Source: Taudactylus pleione (Eukaryota; Chordata; Amphibia; Anura; Myobatrachidae). Taken from it: a stretch of 64,000 nucleotides of DNA. The stretch is from assembly GCA_031769625.1 (NCBI GenBank), contig JAUIMM010000135.1, forward strand, positions 2,501,001-2,565,000. Reading direction: 5' to 3'. Every line of letters starts with the position of its first letter. Position 1 is the stretch's first letter. Made by a program: the position numbers and the translations under genes. The notes beneath the pieces are model-generated. The model had not been told where the DNA came from. It saw nothing but the letters and a program-made list of their open reading frames with translations, and did not search any database. Shown here one piece after another: positions 1 to 11,625 of this stretch.

Positions 1-469
1 AAGTGAGAGCTCGTTCTGAATGAGGGCGGCTGCTTCTATTTTTAAGTGCGGCCTCCTGGTCGCTAGCTGGTCGCTTTAGCGACCGACCAGGTTGATGGTC
101 GCGATGGTCAAGACCATCATGACCATCGGGCCTTGTGATGAGATCCTAAGGTTGGGTCTCGGCAACTGCAAGCCCCAGGGAGCTTCCTGCTCTTATCGAG
201 CAGGAAGCTCCCCCCTGACATCACTGCTGATGTCAGTGCGGCCTCCCACAAAACGGCAGGTGTTCCTTAAGGAAAGCCTCCGTTTGTGAAACCACCACCC
301 CGCCACGCCTACAAAACGGGCCGAGCTGTCGATCAACATCAACAGCCGGCCCTTTTGTAGTGAGCTACGGAGCGAGACAGTTTCTCTCTCGCTCCGGGGC
401 TTGCGCAGGGCCTAAACATTGACCCGGTTGCGAGCGCTCAACGCTTGCGACCGGGTCTGAATGAGGACC
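1..469 (+). mobile_element. Family B palindromic MITE, cut by window start
   Basis: A chain of perfect palindromes (ATGGTC..GACCAT, GATGTCA arms, AGCTGTCGATCAACATC region) ends in GGGTCTGAATGAGGACC, the same layout as the complete copies at 573, 4505 and 11071. The left terminus lies outside the window. It is non-coding; short open frames inside it are palindrome by-products. Confidence 0.75.
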
Positions 470-572
470 ATTGTGTGTAGATTTTTGAGGACAAAAATGA
501 ATTTATTCCATTTTGGAATAAGGCAAAATGTGGAAAAAGTGAAGCGTAGTGAATACTTTCCGGATGCACTGT

Positions 573-835
573 GGGCCTGATTCAGAGACGGACGCCCTGA
601 ACGAGCGCTCGCTCTGAATCAGGGCGTTTTGGTTTTTTTTGGTCGGCCTCCTGGCCGCTCGCATAGCTGTGGGTGACCACCCACAGCTATTGTGAGCGGC
701 CAGGTTGATGGTCGCGATGGTCAAGACCATCGCGACCATCAGGCTTGCGACGAGACCCTTGTGCGCATGCCCAGTGGGCAAACATCGACCCGGTTGCGGG
801 CGCTCAGCGCTTGCGACCGGGTCAGAATCAGGCCC
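573..835 (+). mobile_element. Family B MITE, short copy, TSD TGT
   Basis: It starts GGGCCTGATTCAGAG and ends CAGAATCAGGCCC. TGT is duplicated at 570-572 and 836-838. Internal palindromes include the AGCTGTGGGTGACCACCCAC core and the GGTCGCGATGGTC hairpin. Inverted ends plus a 3-bp duplication suggest a non-autonomous PIF-Harbinger-like element; that superfamily assignment is inference. Confidence 0.8.
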
Positions 836-1034
836 TGTATGTGGAACAGACCAGGATTCTCCAAAGGCTATCTGCTTAATTAAAATTATTGTAAAATACA
901 TGAAGCATTGTGGCAACTATAGAGCTGTATGGCTAGGCATAGAGACATGGCCATATGTTAAGACAATAAACAATATTACTTGACAGCCAGGCGTTTCTGC
1001 TTTCCCTTTGTGATCATTTCTGCCATACGACTAA

Positions 1035-1359
1035 AGGTGCGTACACACGGAATGATATATCATTACGATATGAACGATATAGTTCAACGATATATATCGT
1101 TCATATCATTCTGTGTGTATGCAACGAACGACCAATGATGCGCTCTCCCGCTGGACGATAACAATCTCGTCCATCGGGCATGCATGCAGGCCAATCTGGA
1201 CGATATCGTTATGTCTCCATAGGGTCCGCGATCGTTGATCATTGGTGGTTTTTGGGTGTGTGGATGAAAAATCTCGTTCATCCAGCACACCAGGATTTTT
1301 AAAGAAAGATCGTTCAGCGATATTGTTTTCGCTGACGATCGTTCCGTATGTACCCAGCA
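1035..1359. mobile_element. GTACACAC-family MITE, TSD TAA
   Basis: The ends AGGTGCGTACACACGGAA and TTCCGTATGTACCCAGCA are inverted, and TAA is duplicated at 1032-1034 and 1360-1362. The interior is rich in ATATCGTTCATATC palindromes. The ends resemble those of the Harbinger element at 20560-26788 and the copies at 34917, 58056 and 60431. Confidence 0.75.
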
Positions 1360-1398
1360 TAACTCCCTCATCATAAATGAGTCATGAGTACACAGGAT

Positions 1399-1800
1399 GG
1401 TATGCAGTCAGGATGCCGACGGTCTAAATGCCGACCGTCGGCATCCTGACGGTCTAAAACCGGCAAGGGTCTAATGACAGGCGTCGAAATCCTGACGCCT
1501 GTCATTTTACATACTTAGGGTTAGGCATCCCCGGGAGGGTTAGGGTTAGGCTAGGGGAAGGGGGGGTTAGGGTTAGCCACCCCCCCGGGAGACTTAGGTT
1601 TAGGCTGTGGGGAACGGGGGGTTAGGTTTAGGCACTTAGAGGGGGGGTTAGGGTTAGGCACCCCTAAGGGAGGGTTAGGGGGGGGGTTAGGTTAGTTTAA
1701 ACTTACTTTAGCTGCTGTTGGGATCTTCACTGGTGCCGGTCTTCCGGCGTCAGGATTTGAACTGGCGGACATGCGTCCGGCGGTAAATCATACCGATTCC
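1399..1800 (+). mobile_element. Family C element with telomere-like interior, 8-bp TSD
   Basis: It is flanked by CACAGGAT at 1391-1398 and 1801-1808. The left part is a hairpin (CAGTCAGGATGCCGACGG and CCGTCGGCATCCTGAC, then GACAGGCGTCG and CGCCTGTC). The middle (about 1515-1705) is a degenerate GGGTTAGG-type run. The right end is CATACCGATTCC. The 8-bp duplication fits hAT-like transposition. Confidence 0.8.
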
Positions 1801-1808
1801 CACAGGAT

Positions 1809-1960
1809 TCCTCATCCAATAGCAGCTAAATTAACCGATGACAGGAAGACCAGTAGTACCCATTTGAGTACCTGACTGAAAAAATTAATTGTGTTCTTTT
1901 TAAAAAATTGTTTAATCTCCATTAAGGTTTTATTTTGTTTCAGCCATTTCTAGCCCAGTG

Positions 1961-2011
<51 letters not shown>

Positions 2012-2345
2012 AATAAACATTTAATGTATCTAAATAAACATATCAACCCATAGTCGGCTTATTAAATAACTGTCGCTAACATTTAAATCCACTGTAGATC
2101 CGGTATACCTCTATTCTAAAGAAACTAAACACAAGTGATAGAAAAATGCGTCAGTATATGCGGATAGCAAGTTGAGAAATCTTTCCTAATTCTGTTTATT
2201 GAATGTTGCTAGGAATTATGGATATCACCCGGGCTTTAGTTTAGTGGTCTTTCTTATTTAATACGTGGTACTGATATGTGGTAGCCTCAGTGAGACACTC
2301 AGCTCTGATTGTCATGTACGCTACCACAGCATTTTGAGAATTATA
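1809..2345. other. AT-rich stretch, no gene seen
   Basis: It contains the AAT microsatellite at 1963-2010 and otherwise unremarkable AT-rich sequence. No coding similarity was recognised in any frame. Confidence 0.6.
1963..2010. repeat. (ATA)n microsatellite
   Basis: About 16 uninterrupted ATA triplets. Confidence 0.95.
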
Positions 2346-2349
2346 TCTA

Positions 2350-2625
2350 AAGCCGTAACTAGGGAGTGTGTAACGATGCCGTCATGCAGGGCCCTGGGAG
2401 TGGCACCATTGAAGCCCCATGACACCTGCATTTGGCTTGCAGAGTGCCTCCAGGCATGCACCTTGGAGCCTGTACAGCTGTCCATGGAGCACTAAAGACA
2501 CTCCGGGCAGTGTTGTACTTCCTGGTGCCTGAAGCCCCATCCTCTCATTGTGATGTCATGACATCACATGTTTGGGTGTGGCACATGGTGCAAAATCATC
2601 CTGTACTGGCACTGGTTATATATAA
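2350..2625. mobile_element. Degenerate hAT-like non-autonomous repeat
   Basis: It begins GCCGTAACTAGGGAGTGTG, like the left ends at 7250, 45145 and 57638, and shares the 'gtggcacc' motif and GC-rich body. The right end was not resolved and no duplication was found. Confidence 0.35.
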
Positions 2626-2703
2626 TTACTGAAACTGACTCAGTTTTTGAGCTGGTGAGCATTGATCATATATTATTCTTTCAGCACCTTTGTAATGGAC
2701 AAT

Positions 2704-2984
2704 GGGCCTGATTCAGAGGTGTACTCAAACCCGATGATTTGCGTACATCTCCGATGGCGAGAAAACTGCGCATGTGCTAAACTGGTCCTGCGTCATTGCA
2801 CGTAGTGTCCCCTGAGAGTCGCAGCTTTATTTACAGGATGTGGCCATTGGGGGCAGGGAGGGGATGGCTCCGAGGCCAGGGTATGCATTTCAGACACAGA
2901 TTTCCTGGCCCCGGCAGAGCCATCGGGACTGAAAACATCGGGCGTGTGCTCAATCGACACTACGAGCACCTCTGAATCAGGCGC
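2704..2984. mobile_element. Family B-related MITE
   Basis: Ends GGGCCTGATTCAGAGGTG and CCTCTGAATCAGGCGC are inverted. Flanks AAT and TAT do not match, so the copy is diverged or the boundary is off by a few bases. The body lacks the standard family B palindromes, suggesting a separate subfamily like 61799-62179. Confidence 0.65.
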
Positions 2985-3330
2985 TATATATCTCCACACT
3001 GACTGAGCTATGCATCTGGTCTGGCACACTGATCTTGGTCTAGCACCAGGGACAGCATGCCACTGTTACAGGCTTACCGAGGCCAACATTGGCTGTGCTC
3101 TGTTGGGTCTCACACATTACATAACTTTATTTACTAGACTACATGACATTAATAACTGTATGGGGCTCAACCAGATGTGGAAGCATATTTACTAGGGATG
3201 TGCAGTGTTCAGTCACACACATCTCAACATGTGTTCATCTCAAAATCAGAAGCATTAGTGTCAGGATGTCATATATAAGACGTGTATAGTCATCCCACAA
3301 TAGCATAAAGAAATTGTAGTGATGCTAACT
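2985..3330. other. No gene or clear repeat seen
   Basis: Mixed-composition sequence. No motif, hairpin or coding similarity could be recognised. Confidence 0.5.
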
Positions 3331-3533
3331 CATAGTTGCCTACCTGTAATTTCTCCTCCCAGGGAGTTGTCCGGGGAGGAGAAGCAAGTGAGTTGTGACG
3401 GGGGTTGGGCTTGATGGTTCGCGTCATTAAGCATCGCCCCCTTCGCGGTAAATAGCTGCGATTGGCGCACATTTACATAGGGGGCGGGGCCAAAATCGGG
3501 AGCCTCCCGCGAAAACCGGGAGGGTAGGCATGT
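3331..3533. mobile_element. Small inverted-repeat element (GTTGCCTACC ends)
   Basis: CATAGTTGCCTACC on the left is inverted as GGTAGGCATGTATG on the right. The interior holds the GGGAGCCTCCCGCG palindrome. No confident duplication was found. Confidence 0.55.
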
Positions 3534-3645
3534 ATGTGCTAACTATTGGCTTTTATTATGGACTCTATCCATGGTGGTGTCTCCGCCCAGGCTATCTAAT
3601 GTCTTTCAAGAGGGTCAGACCGGGGATAACCCTAATCACCTAGAG

Positions 3646-3956
3646 CAGTGGTTCCAAAACTTTCTTGAACCACGGCACCCTAGAGTAAGCATTTTTATAC
3701 AGCACCCCTAAGCCACAAGTTTCTTTTTGAGAAAATCATCAAAGATTATTAATTTAAGTAACTTGTGCATAGCTGTCATTCTTTGGTTCAGTTACGTGGT
3801 GCTAGACAGGGTCGTGCTTCTGTTTGTCCACATATATTATGATTGGCAGCCACATTTTGCCTATCACATTGACCATAAATAATTTGATTTGGCCCTGGAC
3901 CACCAACCTATGGCACCCTTGCTAGTGCGCTGCGGCACACAGTTTGGGAACCACTG
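3646..3956. mobile_element. hAT (Charlie-like) non-autonomous element, 8-bp TSD
   Basis: The ends CAGTGGTTCCAAAAC and GTTTGGGAACCACTG are inverted. ACCTAGAG is duplicated exactly at 3638-3645 and 3957-3964. CAGTGGTTC-type ends with 8-bp duplications are characteristic of Charlie-type hAT elements. Confidence 0.9.
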
Positions 3957-3964
3957 ACCTAGAG

Positions 3965-4504
3965 TGTAGGTGTAATGAACCTTGTACTCTTCCCTACCCA
4001 GTAAGATCTGTGACATGGATTAGAGCACAATAAGGGGAAGGGGAAGTTTATTTAAAAAAAAATATATATATATATAGGAATTCTGACTAAAATGCAATTT
4101 AAAACCAATACCAAAAAATGTAACTATGTATTCCAAAAGGTCTTTAATTTAACAGACTCAAATATATTTAACAACTCCACTTTCTGACAAACAATGGGCC
4201 TGATTCTGAGTTGGGAATAAAGCAAAAAAGAGCAAGTAACTTTGCACCTGGACAAACCATGTAGCAATGCGAGGAGTGCAAATATATAATTATAATTTTT
4301 ATTTTTTTGTATGCAGGGTAAATACTGGCTGCTTTTGCATGCAGCTCACAAACGCTGCACAGTTTTATTTTTAAACTGCAATTTGGATCTCAGTTTGGAC
4401 ACGTCCCTCTCATATCGAAATCTCTCTTCACATTTTACATCTGTCCCACCTGCAGTGCAACATTGTTTTATCAAGGTGCACAGCTATTTACTCATTCGTG
4501 CTTT
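3965..4504. other. Gene-free, contains a family B-like end
   Basis: GGGCCTGATTCTGAG at about 4198 resembles a family B left end without a clear partner. The remainder is AT-rich with a short TA run near 4060. No coding sequence was recognised. Confidence 0.4.
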
Positions 4505-5054
4505 GGCCCTGATTCAGAGCTGAACGCTCTGAGCAGAACGCTCGCTCTGAATCAGGGCCGTCCTATTTAAATGTGGAGCGGCCTTGTGGACGCTCGCATA
4601 GCTGTGGGTTACCACCCACAGCTTATGCGAGCGTCCATGATGATGGTCGCAATGGTCACAGACCATCGCGACCATCGGGCTTGCGACGAGACCCTGCGGT
4701 AGGGTCTCGCTGCCGCAAGCCCAGGAGTGATTTTGGCTCTATCAGAGCAAAAGTCACTCCCACTGACATCATTACTGATGTCAGTGGGGCCGGACTCAGA
4801 CGGTAGGCGTTCCCATGGGAACGCCTCCGTCTGGCAGCCACGCCCCCGGCACGCCCACCAAAGGGGGCGTGCTGTCAGTCACCATCAACAGCACGCCCCC
4901 TTTGGTGTGAGACCCCGAGCAAGGTATTTCTCGTCACTCGCCGGGTCTCGCGCATGCACACGACGGAGATCCCTCCGTCGTGCGCATGCGCATTCGCCCA
5001 CCATCGACCCGCTAGCGAGCGACCTTTGCTCGCGAGCGGGTCTGAATGACCCCC
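4505..5054 (+). mobile_element. Family B MITE, full-length, TSD TTT
   Basis: It starts GGCCCTGATTCAGAGC and ends GGGTCTGAATGACCCCC. TTT is duplicated at 4502-4504 and 5055-5057. It is built from successive palindromes: AGCTGTGGGT hairpin, GGTCGCAATGGTC hairpin, GGGTCTCG hairpin, TGACATCATTACTGATGTCA, GGGGGCGTGCTGTC inverted pair, and CACGACGGAGATCCCTCCGT. Non-coding. Confidence 0.85.
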
Positions 5055-5237
5055 TTTATTTCCAACTCAGAAGTAGGCCCAATGTTACCTTTGCAACACT
5101 TAACAAAACCACCCCTAATCCTGATTCCCAATTCCAGTCCTCCCATATCTAATCTCTAAATTACTGATCCTGAATCATAACACTAATACCCAATATCATC
5201 TACAGTATGCCCCAAATCTCCAAATTTCTAAACACCT

Positions 5238-5400
5238 AGGGATATATTTACTAAAGTGCATGTTTTTAGAAGTGGAGATGTTACCCATAGCAACCAATCA
5301 GATTCTACTTTATTTATCTAACACCTTATGGAAGATAATTACTAGAATCTGATTGGTTGCTATTGGCAACATCTCCACTTCTATAAACCTGCACTTTTCA
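5238..5400. mobile_element. Family D hairpin MITE
   Basis: One long imperfect palindrome. AAGTGGAGATGTTACCCATA and CCAATCAGATTCTA on the left are mirrored by the right arm ending in CTGCACTTTT. The same family occurs at 32249, 42292, 43929 and 63480. Confidence 0.8.
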
Positions 5401-6171
5401 TTTTATCATCCCAAAACTGACATGTCATTATTGCCCAAAAGTAAGCTAATTCGGTGGTTTTTGTCTATGGAGAAACACCGGCAATAGGATTGGACGACAC
5501 ACATTTTTGTGCGAAAAGTTTGCACCTGTGAAAACTGTTCGCAAAGCCGCAGCTTTTCACAGCTAATTGAATCCAGCCCTAAATAATACTTGATCTGTAC
5601 TTTAAATGTTATAAATATAGTGGTGCACTTTCTGGAACAGTTGGACCTGGGCCTTCAAATAAAAGAGTATAACACAGTACCTTTCTTTAGTTGCCTCATA
5701 GTTTGAGACTTGCTCTAATGTCTCTCTTGTACTTAGGATCCCTAAGCAGCCTGAACTATTAATTTGTCTTATTGCTAAAATGTATAATTGTCTACAGGAT
5801 GGTCTGTAATGACTCTTCATTGCAACTAACAAGTGGCACACAATACTAAAATACACATTGCTGTGTATGCTTGTTCTAAACAGAATATTTACGTCTTTTT
5901 TTTTTATTGAATTTTCTCCTTTATTGAAGCATGTCAATAAGAAATATCAATTATAGTACAGTCATTAGAAATAGTGCATTATACATTTCTGGAACACATA
6001 ACCAATATAAAATTAATTGATGATTACATTCCTGATAAATTTTAAATAAAAAAAATAAACAGAATAACTATGGTGAGAACCCGAATCCATGTTGTCCACT
6101 CTTCTCTTCTCCTATCCATACCCATGTAACAAATATGAAATAAATTTTCATTATGAATAAAATCAGCCATA
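5401..6171. other. Gene-free AT-rich stretch
   Basis: The segment near 5445-5575 ends in TTGAATCCAGCCCT, which looks like the right end of an element whose left end begins GGGCCGGATTCAATT (compare 32704). The rest shows no recognisable coding sequence. Confidence 0.4.
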
Positions 6172-6999
6172 GGGGCCTATTCATTAAACGCAAAAATTCA
6201 ATGGAGATAATTAGCTTTAGAACTCTCATGGAGGTCTAGCTAATTATAGGTGGAATTCATCATTCCACCTCTCCATAAGTATCTATTCCGAAAAGCTGTC
6301 ATTTTTGCGATGACAGCTTTTCGGGAAATAGATATTTTTCCCTGCCTACACTACCTTATCGCATCTGGAAACAGTGCTGCGCATGCGCCGTTACATCTGT
6401 AAAACCAGCGCATGCGCAGCACTGCCTACAGATGCGTTAAGTTTCGTACCCCCCCCCCCGACCCCCCCCCCACCCCCCTCCCCCTTCCGCTCACCTCCCC
6501 CCCCCCCGACTTACCTGTCCGCGCAGCAGCCTCCGGCTCCGTCCTGCTGGTCTGTCATGTGGTTTCCCAGCAGACCACATGACAGATTAGAAAAAAAAAA
6601 ATAATAATTTTCTTTTTCTAAACTTTCTTGTGCTCTGCCGGGAAACCACATGACAGACCAGCAGGACGGAGCCTGAGGACGGAGCAGAGCGCCGGAGGGA
6701 CTCGCCGGGAGACCTGCACACGCTGATACAGGTAAGTGGATTCTGCTATTTGCCACCTCACAGTGGCGAATAGTAATAGCATCAAATTCCGAAAATTTAT
6801 AATTTTCGGAATTTGATGAATACCATAATTTCCACATCCCCATACTAATATATGGGGAGTGTGGAAATTAACGCAGGGGAACTTAGCAAGGAGATATCTG
6901 TGATATCTCCTGTGTTAAGTCTGTTCATGAATACCAAAATAACGTTATTTAAGGAAAATGTCCTTAAAAACGTTATTTTAGTGTTGATGAATAGGCCCC
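6172..6999. mobile_element. Long MITE with GGGGCCTATTCAT ends, TSD ATA
   Basis: Ends GGGGCCTATTCATTAA and GATGAATAGGCCCC are inverted, and ATA is duplicated at 6169-6171 and 7000-7002. Internal inverted duplications include GCGCATGCGC-type arms and a 6535-6585/6635-6675 pair reading CTGGTCTGTCATGTGGTTTC in opposite directions. Poly-C tracts lie near 6449-6508. A fragment of the same right end occurs at about 17592. Confidence 0.8.
6449..6508. repeat. Poly-C rich simple sequence
   Basis: Runs of 7-9 C separated by short interruptions, inside the 6172-6999 element. Confidence 0.85.
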
Positions 7000-7249
7000 A
7001 TAGTCTAGTCAGCAGTGAGGGAAATCGGAGGGTCTAGAATATTTACTTTAATAATGTCTCTCTGTGGCGGCTATAGTGTGGCATACACTACTAGAATTAC
7101 ACTGCAGTGTTTTGGTACACTGGCAATCAAAAGATAACATGTGCTCATACACAAGACAGACACTTTTTTCTCATTAACATTTTTATCATTGTATTAACAA
7201 TTTCACAGTGAGCAACAACCTGGTAATTTTTGCTAGTAATACTGTTGAC

Positions 7250-7498
7250 CGGGGCCGTAGCTAGGGTAGTGCGGCCGGTGCCATCGCATAGGGCACCACA
7301 GGGCAGGGGGCGCTGTTTGGGCCTGTCAAATTTCTATTTATTATTATTCTCACTTGTAGTTTCCTCTAATTTCATCCCCAGCATCTCCTGGCCTCCCCTA
7401 TCTCTTCCCTGGCCCTTCCCCATGAGGCCATGGCCCTTTTTGGGGGGCGCCAATGCTCTTTCTGGCACAGGGCACCAAAAAGTCTAGTTACGGCTCTG
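7250..7498. mobile_element. hAT-like non-autonomous element, 8-bp TSD
   Basis: The left end CGGGGCCGTAGCTAG and right end CTAGTTACGGCTCTG are inverted. CTGTTGAC is duplicated exactly at 7242-7249 and 7499-7506. A second copy lies at 57638-57904. Confidence 0.85.
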
Positions 7499-7674
7499 CT
7501 GTTGACCAACAGTGCTTCAGTCTAATTTGGGAAATTAGAAGATGGGAATGCAAAAAAGGCCAACATTTTCTGGGATCTATTTATCATCCAACGCTCATTG
7601 GCAATGGTACTTAGCCTACTGTATTTTCATATATGAGAAAAAAAACACTGCAATTTATCATACTATGCTCACGA

Positions 7675-7966
7675 CAGGGGCGTATCTATAAATGGTGCAG
7701 GGTGTGCGGTGCACACCTGCACCCATATTATTTAAAACTTACCTCTCTGAGGTTCCGCGCCGGGTGTTAGCGCTGTACAAAAAGCCGGAAAAATGGCCGC
7801 CGCTGCCATTTTTCCAGCGTTTTGCGCATGCGCAGTAGAGCCCAAAGTCTACTAATGCTCCGGTGGCCGGCCAGCCGCATCAGTCGGCTGCTGGCCACCG
7901 GGAATAGAGGAGGGGGCCCTGGAAGGGAAATGCACACAGGCCCCCTCCTCTCTAAAGACGCCCCTG
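7675..7966. mobile_element. hAT-like non-autonomous element, 8-bp TSD
   Basis: Ends CAGGGGCGTATCTA and AAAGACGCCCCTG are inverted. GCTCACGA is duplicated exactly at 7667-7674 and 7967-7974. The interior has a GCCGGCCAGC/GCTGGCCACC inverted pair. Confidence 0.88.
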
Positions 7967-8154
7967 GCTCACGACACAATGAACGAAAAATCCCCCACTA
8001 CCCCCTTTTTATTATCCTCTGCCAGAATGGTAACATTCCAGTGAAAGCTTATCACTATTGCAAAACCTAAATGTGTAGTGCCTAGAAAACACATGCCCCT
8101 GTCTCCATGCTGGGCATGTGCGGGCTGGTAAAGCTGCACACATTCCCAGTAACA

Positions 8155-8155
8155 C

Positions 8156-8186
<31 letters not shown>

Positions 8187-8525
8187 TTACCAGTTATTTA
8201 TATAGCGCACACATATTCCGCAGCGCTTTTACAGAGAATAGTTGGGGATTCAGTCCCTGCCCCAGTGGAGCTTACAATCTATATTTCCTACCACATGCTC
8301 ACACACATACACACTAGGGTTAATTTTATGTTTTTGGAGCCAATTAACCTACCAGTATATTTTTGGAGTGTGGAAGGAAACCGGAGTACCCGGAGGAAAC
8401 CCACGCAAGCACAGGGAGAATATACAAACTCCACACAGTTAGGACCGTAGTGGGAATCAAACCCACAACCTCAGTGCTATGGGGCAGTAACGCTAACAAA
8501 TACATCGTCTGTGCTGCCCACTTTA
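8155..8525 (-). mobile_element. L2-like LINE 3'-end or derived SINE repeat
   Basis: It starts with a (TTTA)n run and 'tatatagcgc', then carries the widespread motif 'accggagtacccggagga' and 'aaactccacac', ending at 'gtgctgccca'. This is the reverse-strand form of a repeat common in fish and amphibian L2-type LINE tails and derived SINEs. The (TTTA)n at the low-coordinate end fits a 3' tail on the minus strand. Family identity is from memory of motif type. Confidence 0.65.
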
Positions 8526-10159
8526 CATGTTTTCCGTACTGCACATGCGCTTGACGAGCCAGTTGTGCAGTACCTCTTTATGAAGATTGTGGATGCCGAA
8601 GACCAGATAAGTACCCATAACACCAGTGGTGGATTTTACCTATGGACTGCATCACCCCCCCGTAAAATCCGCCACCTCAGTGAGCCAGTGCAGTCCGTGA
8701 CTACACTGGCTACACTGTGACTGGCAGTGGTTTCTCATTGGACAAGCAGCCCCAGGGGTCGGTGTTTTCTCCCTCTTGGCCTGTCAGTCTAGGCTGCGAG
8801 TAGCAGAGAGCCGTTTCGCTGCTCTGCCTTTTGGGCAGCCCTACACGGCTTCAAGGGGCTGCAGCCAATTAAGTCCCTAGAAGCCTGTGTGCATACGCGG
8901 CACCACTGCCACTTCTGCCATAACCATTGCGCAAGGGCCAGGACTTGGACCAGCAGCATCAACCCCCCGTCATGCAAGAGGGTGGGAGCCGCTGCTGTAT
9001 AACACAATCCTGAGATGACATTATTTTAGTAAAAACACTATCATTACAGTCCACAAACTAGGCTATGGGGACATAAGATCGGGACTGCAGGAGATATCAA
9101 TTATTTCTCAGCACTAACCCTCTTGACAAATAGAGCAAAGCAGTGATAACCCTTTGTTCTGCCGCATATGACGCCTAGTGTAATGTCAGACATAAAAATA
9201 ATCCTTCCATTGGAGTCCCAGACCACAATGCAATTGCTAGTTTGAAAGACATGTTATCTTTTACTATTTAAGCTGTCTGACCTATCTCCCCAGTAAGTTA
9301 GTCACTGATGCTGGGTTTGGAATGTGCTACTTAATGTTTGTGACTAAAATAAATATCCAATTGCATATTACATTTTCACAAGGCTTAAGTGGTTAGTGAG
9401 TATGCGCTCTTTAAAAATGTGTAGACATTCCGAGGTGGTTTATCCGTATAACAAGCTGTGGGGTTATGAAAATAGGGATCCCTGCAGGGTGGTATGGGAG
9501 GTCCTCACTTTGACAACATCTGGGTTACGATGTGAGAAATACTGCATTGTATCACTTATTTATACTGATAGATTCAATCTTTTCTTTGCAAATAAATAAT
9601 GGAGAAATGATAATAAAAACACGAGCTGTTCGGAGTTCATTGAGATGGGTCCGACAATAGCCGGTTGTCTTGGAGCACGGTCTGTACAGCTAGACACTAA
9701 TAATAATTGAATCAGGCCATCCTTGTTATGGATCTCCGTCCTGCTGGGTTCATGGACAAAAGCGGGACAAGTAACTGAGAAAGGCATTTGTGTAATGCCA
9801 GGAAAAATTCCTTTCCTTCATACCCTTCTGTCCAGGTGGCAACCCTACAAATCAAAACAAACACAAGCACTTTTACAGAGGGTAGTCTGTGCCATGCCCA
9901 AGTGTTAAGTACCAAGGGAATGATGATCTGAGCGATTTACCTTGTCACAGCAAATGAGGAGGCTTTGTGTAGACAGGGAAGTGCACACATAAAACTTTAT
10001 TCACAGGTCACCAGGTTTATTACAAGGTCAGCACAGTACTACATTAACCGCTGGAGAAGAAAGTTTTATGTTGATCAAACTGAACTTCTCTCTAGCAGAT
10101 TTATATCTTCATTGTCTATGTAGACCTCTAGCGCCGGTCTGTTGTATTGCTGTACACCC
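8526..10159. other. Gene-free stretch
   Basis: No gene recognised. Around 9720-9850 is a segment with AAAGCGGGACAAGTAACTGA, resembling a dispersed repeat also hinted at near 48270. The remainder looks like unique or strongly decayed sequence. Confidence 0.4.
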
Positions 10160-10425
10160 TCAGAGCTCTGAGACCCTATTTATCAAAGGGCGAAGACACC
10201 TGTTGCCAGCAAAGCTTTCGCTATTGCTGCTAATAGTGGCCCTCATGAGGGATTACTTGTCATCACTCGATACTAATCTTAAATGCTGTACCAACCAATC
10301 AGCTCCTAACTGTCATGTGTTTGAAAAAATAACAGTTATAGGTAGGAGCTGATTGGTTGAAGCATCATTTATGATTAGTAACGATTGATAACAATCATAT
10401 CACTCATTGACAAATGAGGCCCAGT
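10160..10425. repeat. Family E-related hairpin
   Basis: CCAACCAATCAGCTCCTAAC (10291 on) is mirrored by TAGGAGCTGATTGG. The outer arms CTATTTATCAA and TTGACAAATGAGG make the whole segment an imperfect palindrome. It shares its core with the copies at 16627, 34090, 55760 and 61636. Confidence 0.65.
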
Positions 10426-10673
10426 GTTTGTTAATGCGTTGTCCTATTTCTGATGTACAGTGATAAACGGTGTTAAATTTCGTTAATGAACCCCCTCCCC
10501 TGCTTAATTCTTCTGTATGGAAGAAACAATTTAACACATATAGCAGAATTTGCAAATTACACACTCCACAAATGGGCTAATGTTCAACTCTGCCGCAGCC
10601 TCTATGGGGCTCATTTATTGGGTTTTAGGCCAGATAATTAGAATTTTGTTTTTGCGCTATTCACTTAAGAACA

Positions 10674-10840
10674 GGGGCGCCGAGAGGGGGGAGGAGTGGG
10701 TATACTAACTACCCGGATCCGGGCCAACCACAGCAGTCTCCTATGCCTGGGGGGAAGTTATCTCATTGATCGTGCCCCCCCCCTGGCTTTGTGCTGGGCT
10801 GAGGGGCTTACAGCGTCCCCCTCCTCAGCTCTTGACGCCT
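10674..10840. mobile_element. hAT-like fragment (CAGGGGCGCCGAGAGG end)
   Basis: The left end CAGGGGCGCCGAGAGGGG and right end GACGCCTCTG are inverted. The body matches the hAT insert at 23815-24121 (CAGCAGTCTCCTATGCCTG in both). No matching 8-bp duplication was seen. Confidence 0.6.
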
Positions 10841-11070
10841 CTGGTCATCGGACAGCACATGTACGAGTGCTATTGCCAGTGAGTAAACAGTGTCAAAAAG
10901 ATACTGAGCAATTATGTGCTGTACAAATAACAGGCAGCTGTGTAATTACTGAATTTAAAGTGGCATGTTAGTAATTTGTATTGTAATAGTAGTAATAAAA
11001 AGCACTTTAATAGATTTTTTTTTAGAATAAAGAACATACCTATAGGATTTTATGCAACCTAACTAACTAA

Positions 11071-11600
11071 GGCCCTCATTCAGAGCGCACGCTCTGAATG
11101 AGGGCCGCCCTCCATAATTATGGAGCGTCCTCCTGGACGCTCGTATAGCTGTGGGTCACCACCCACAGCCTATACGAGCGTGCATTTTGATGGCCGCAAT
11201 GGTCTTGACCATCGCGACCATCGAAACTGCGAGCCGGAGCCTGCGGTTGAGGTTTTCAACCGCAAGGCCCGGAGTGATTTTGGCTCTATCAGAGCCAAAA
11301 TCACTCCCACTGACATCACTAGTGATGTCAGTGGGCCGGCTTCTGACGGTAGGCGTTCACTTGGGAACGCCCCCGTCAGGGAGGCACGCCCCCGGCACGC
11401 CCACCAAAGGGGGCGTGCTGTCAATCAACATCGACAGCACGCCCCCTTTGATCAGACACAACGAGCGAAGGAAAGTCCTTCGCTCGTCGCGTCTGGCGCA
11501 TGCGCACGACGGAGCTCCCTCCGTCGTGCGCATGCTCAGTGCAGACCATCGACCCACTTGCAAGCGGACAGCCGCTCGCGAGTGGGTCTGAATCAGGCCC
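11071..11600 (+). mobile_element. Family B MITE, full-length, TSD TAA
   Basis: It starts GGCCCTCATTCAGAGC and ends GGGTCTGAATCAGGCCC. TAA is duplicated at 11068-11070 and 11601-11603. The palindrome chain is in the same order as 4505-5054, including TGACATCACTAGTGATGTCA and the inverted GGGGGCGTGCTGTC pair. The reversed copy at 61128-61634 is its closest relative in the window. Confidence 0.88.
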
Positions 11601-11625
11601 TAACTCTATAACTAGGAACATATGG

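Noticed and set aside
573..835. Rho-independent terminators or tRNA/rRNA-like hairpins in family B elements
   Set aside because: The strong hairpins recur as part of a transposon family with target duplications; no tRNA cloverleaf or A/B box was found.
8118..8554. Overlapping small ORFs on both strands
   Set aside because: They overlie an L2-like LINE tail/SINE repeat known to be non-coding.
11120..11611. 163- and 146-codon frames inside a family B element, similar to frames at 61069-61566 and 4573-5152
   Set aside because: The similar frames exist because the DNA elements are copies of each other; the DNA is a chain of palindromes and frames are not conserved in phase or length.
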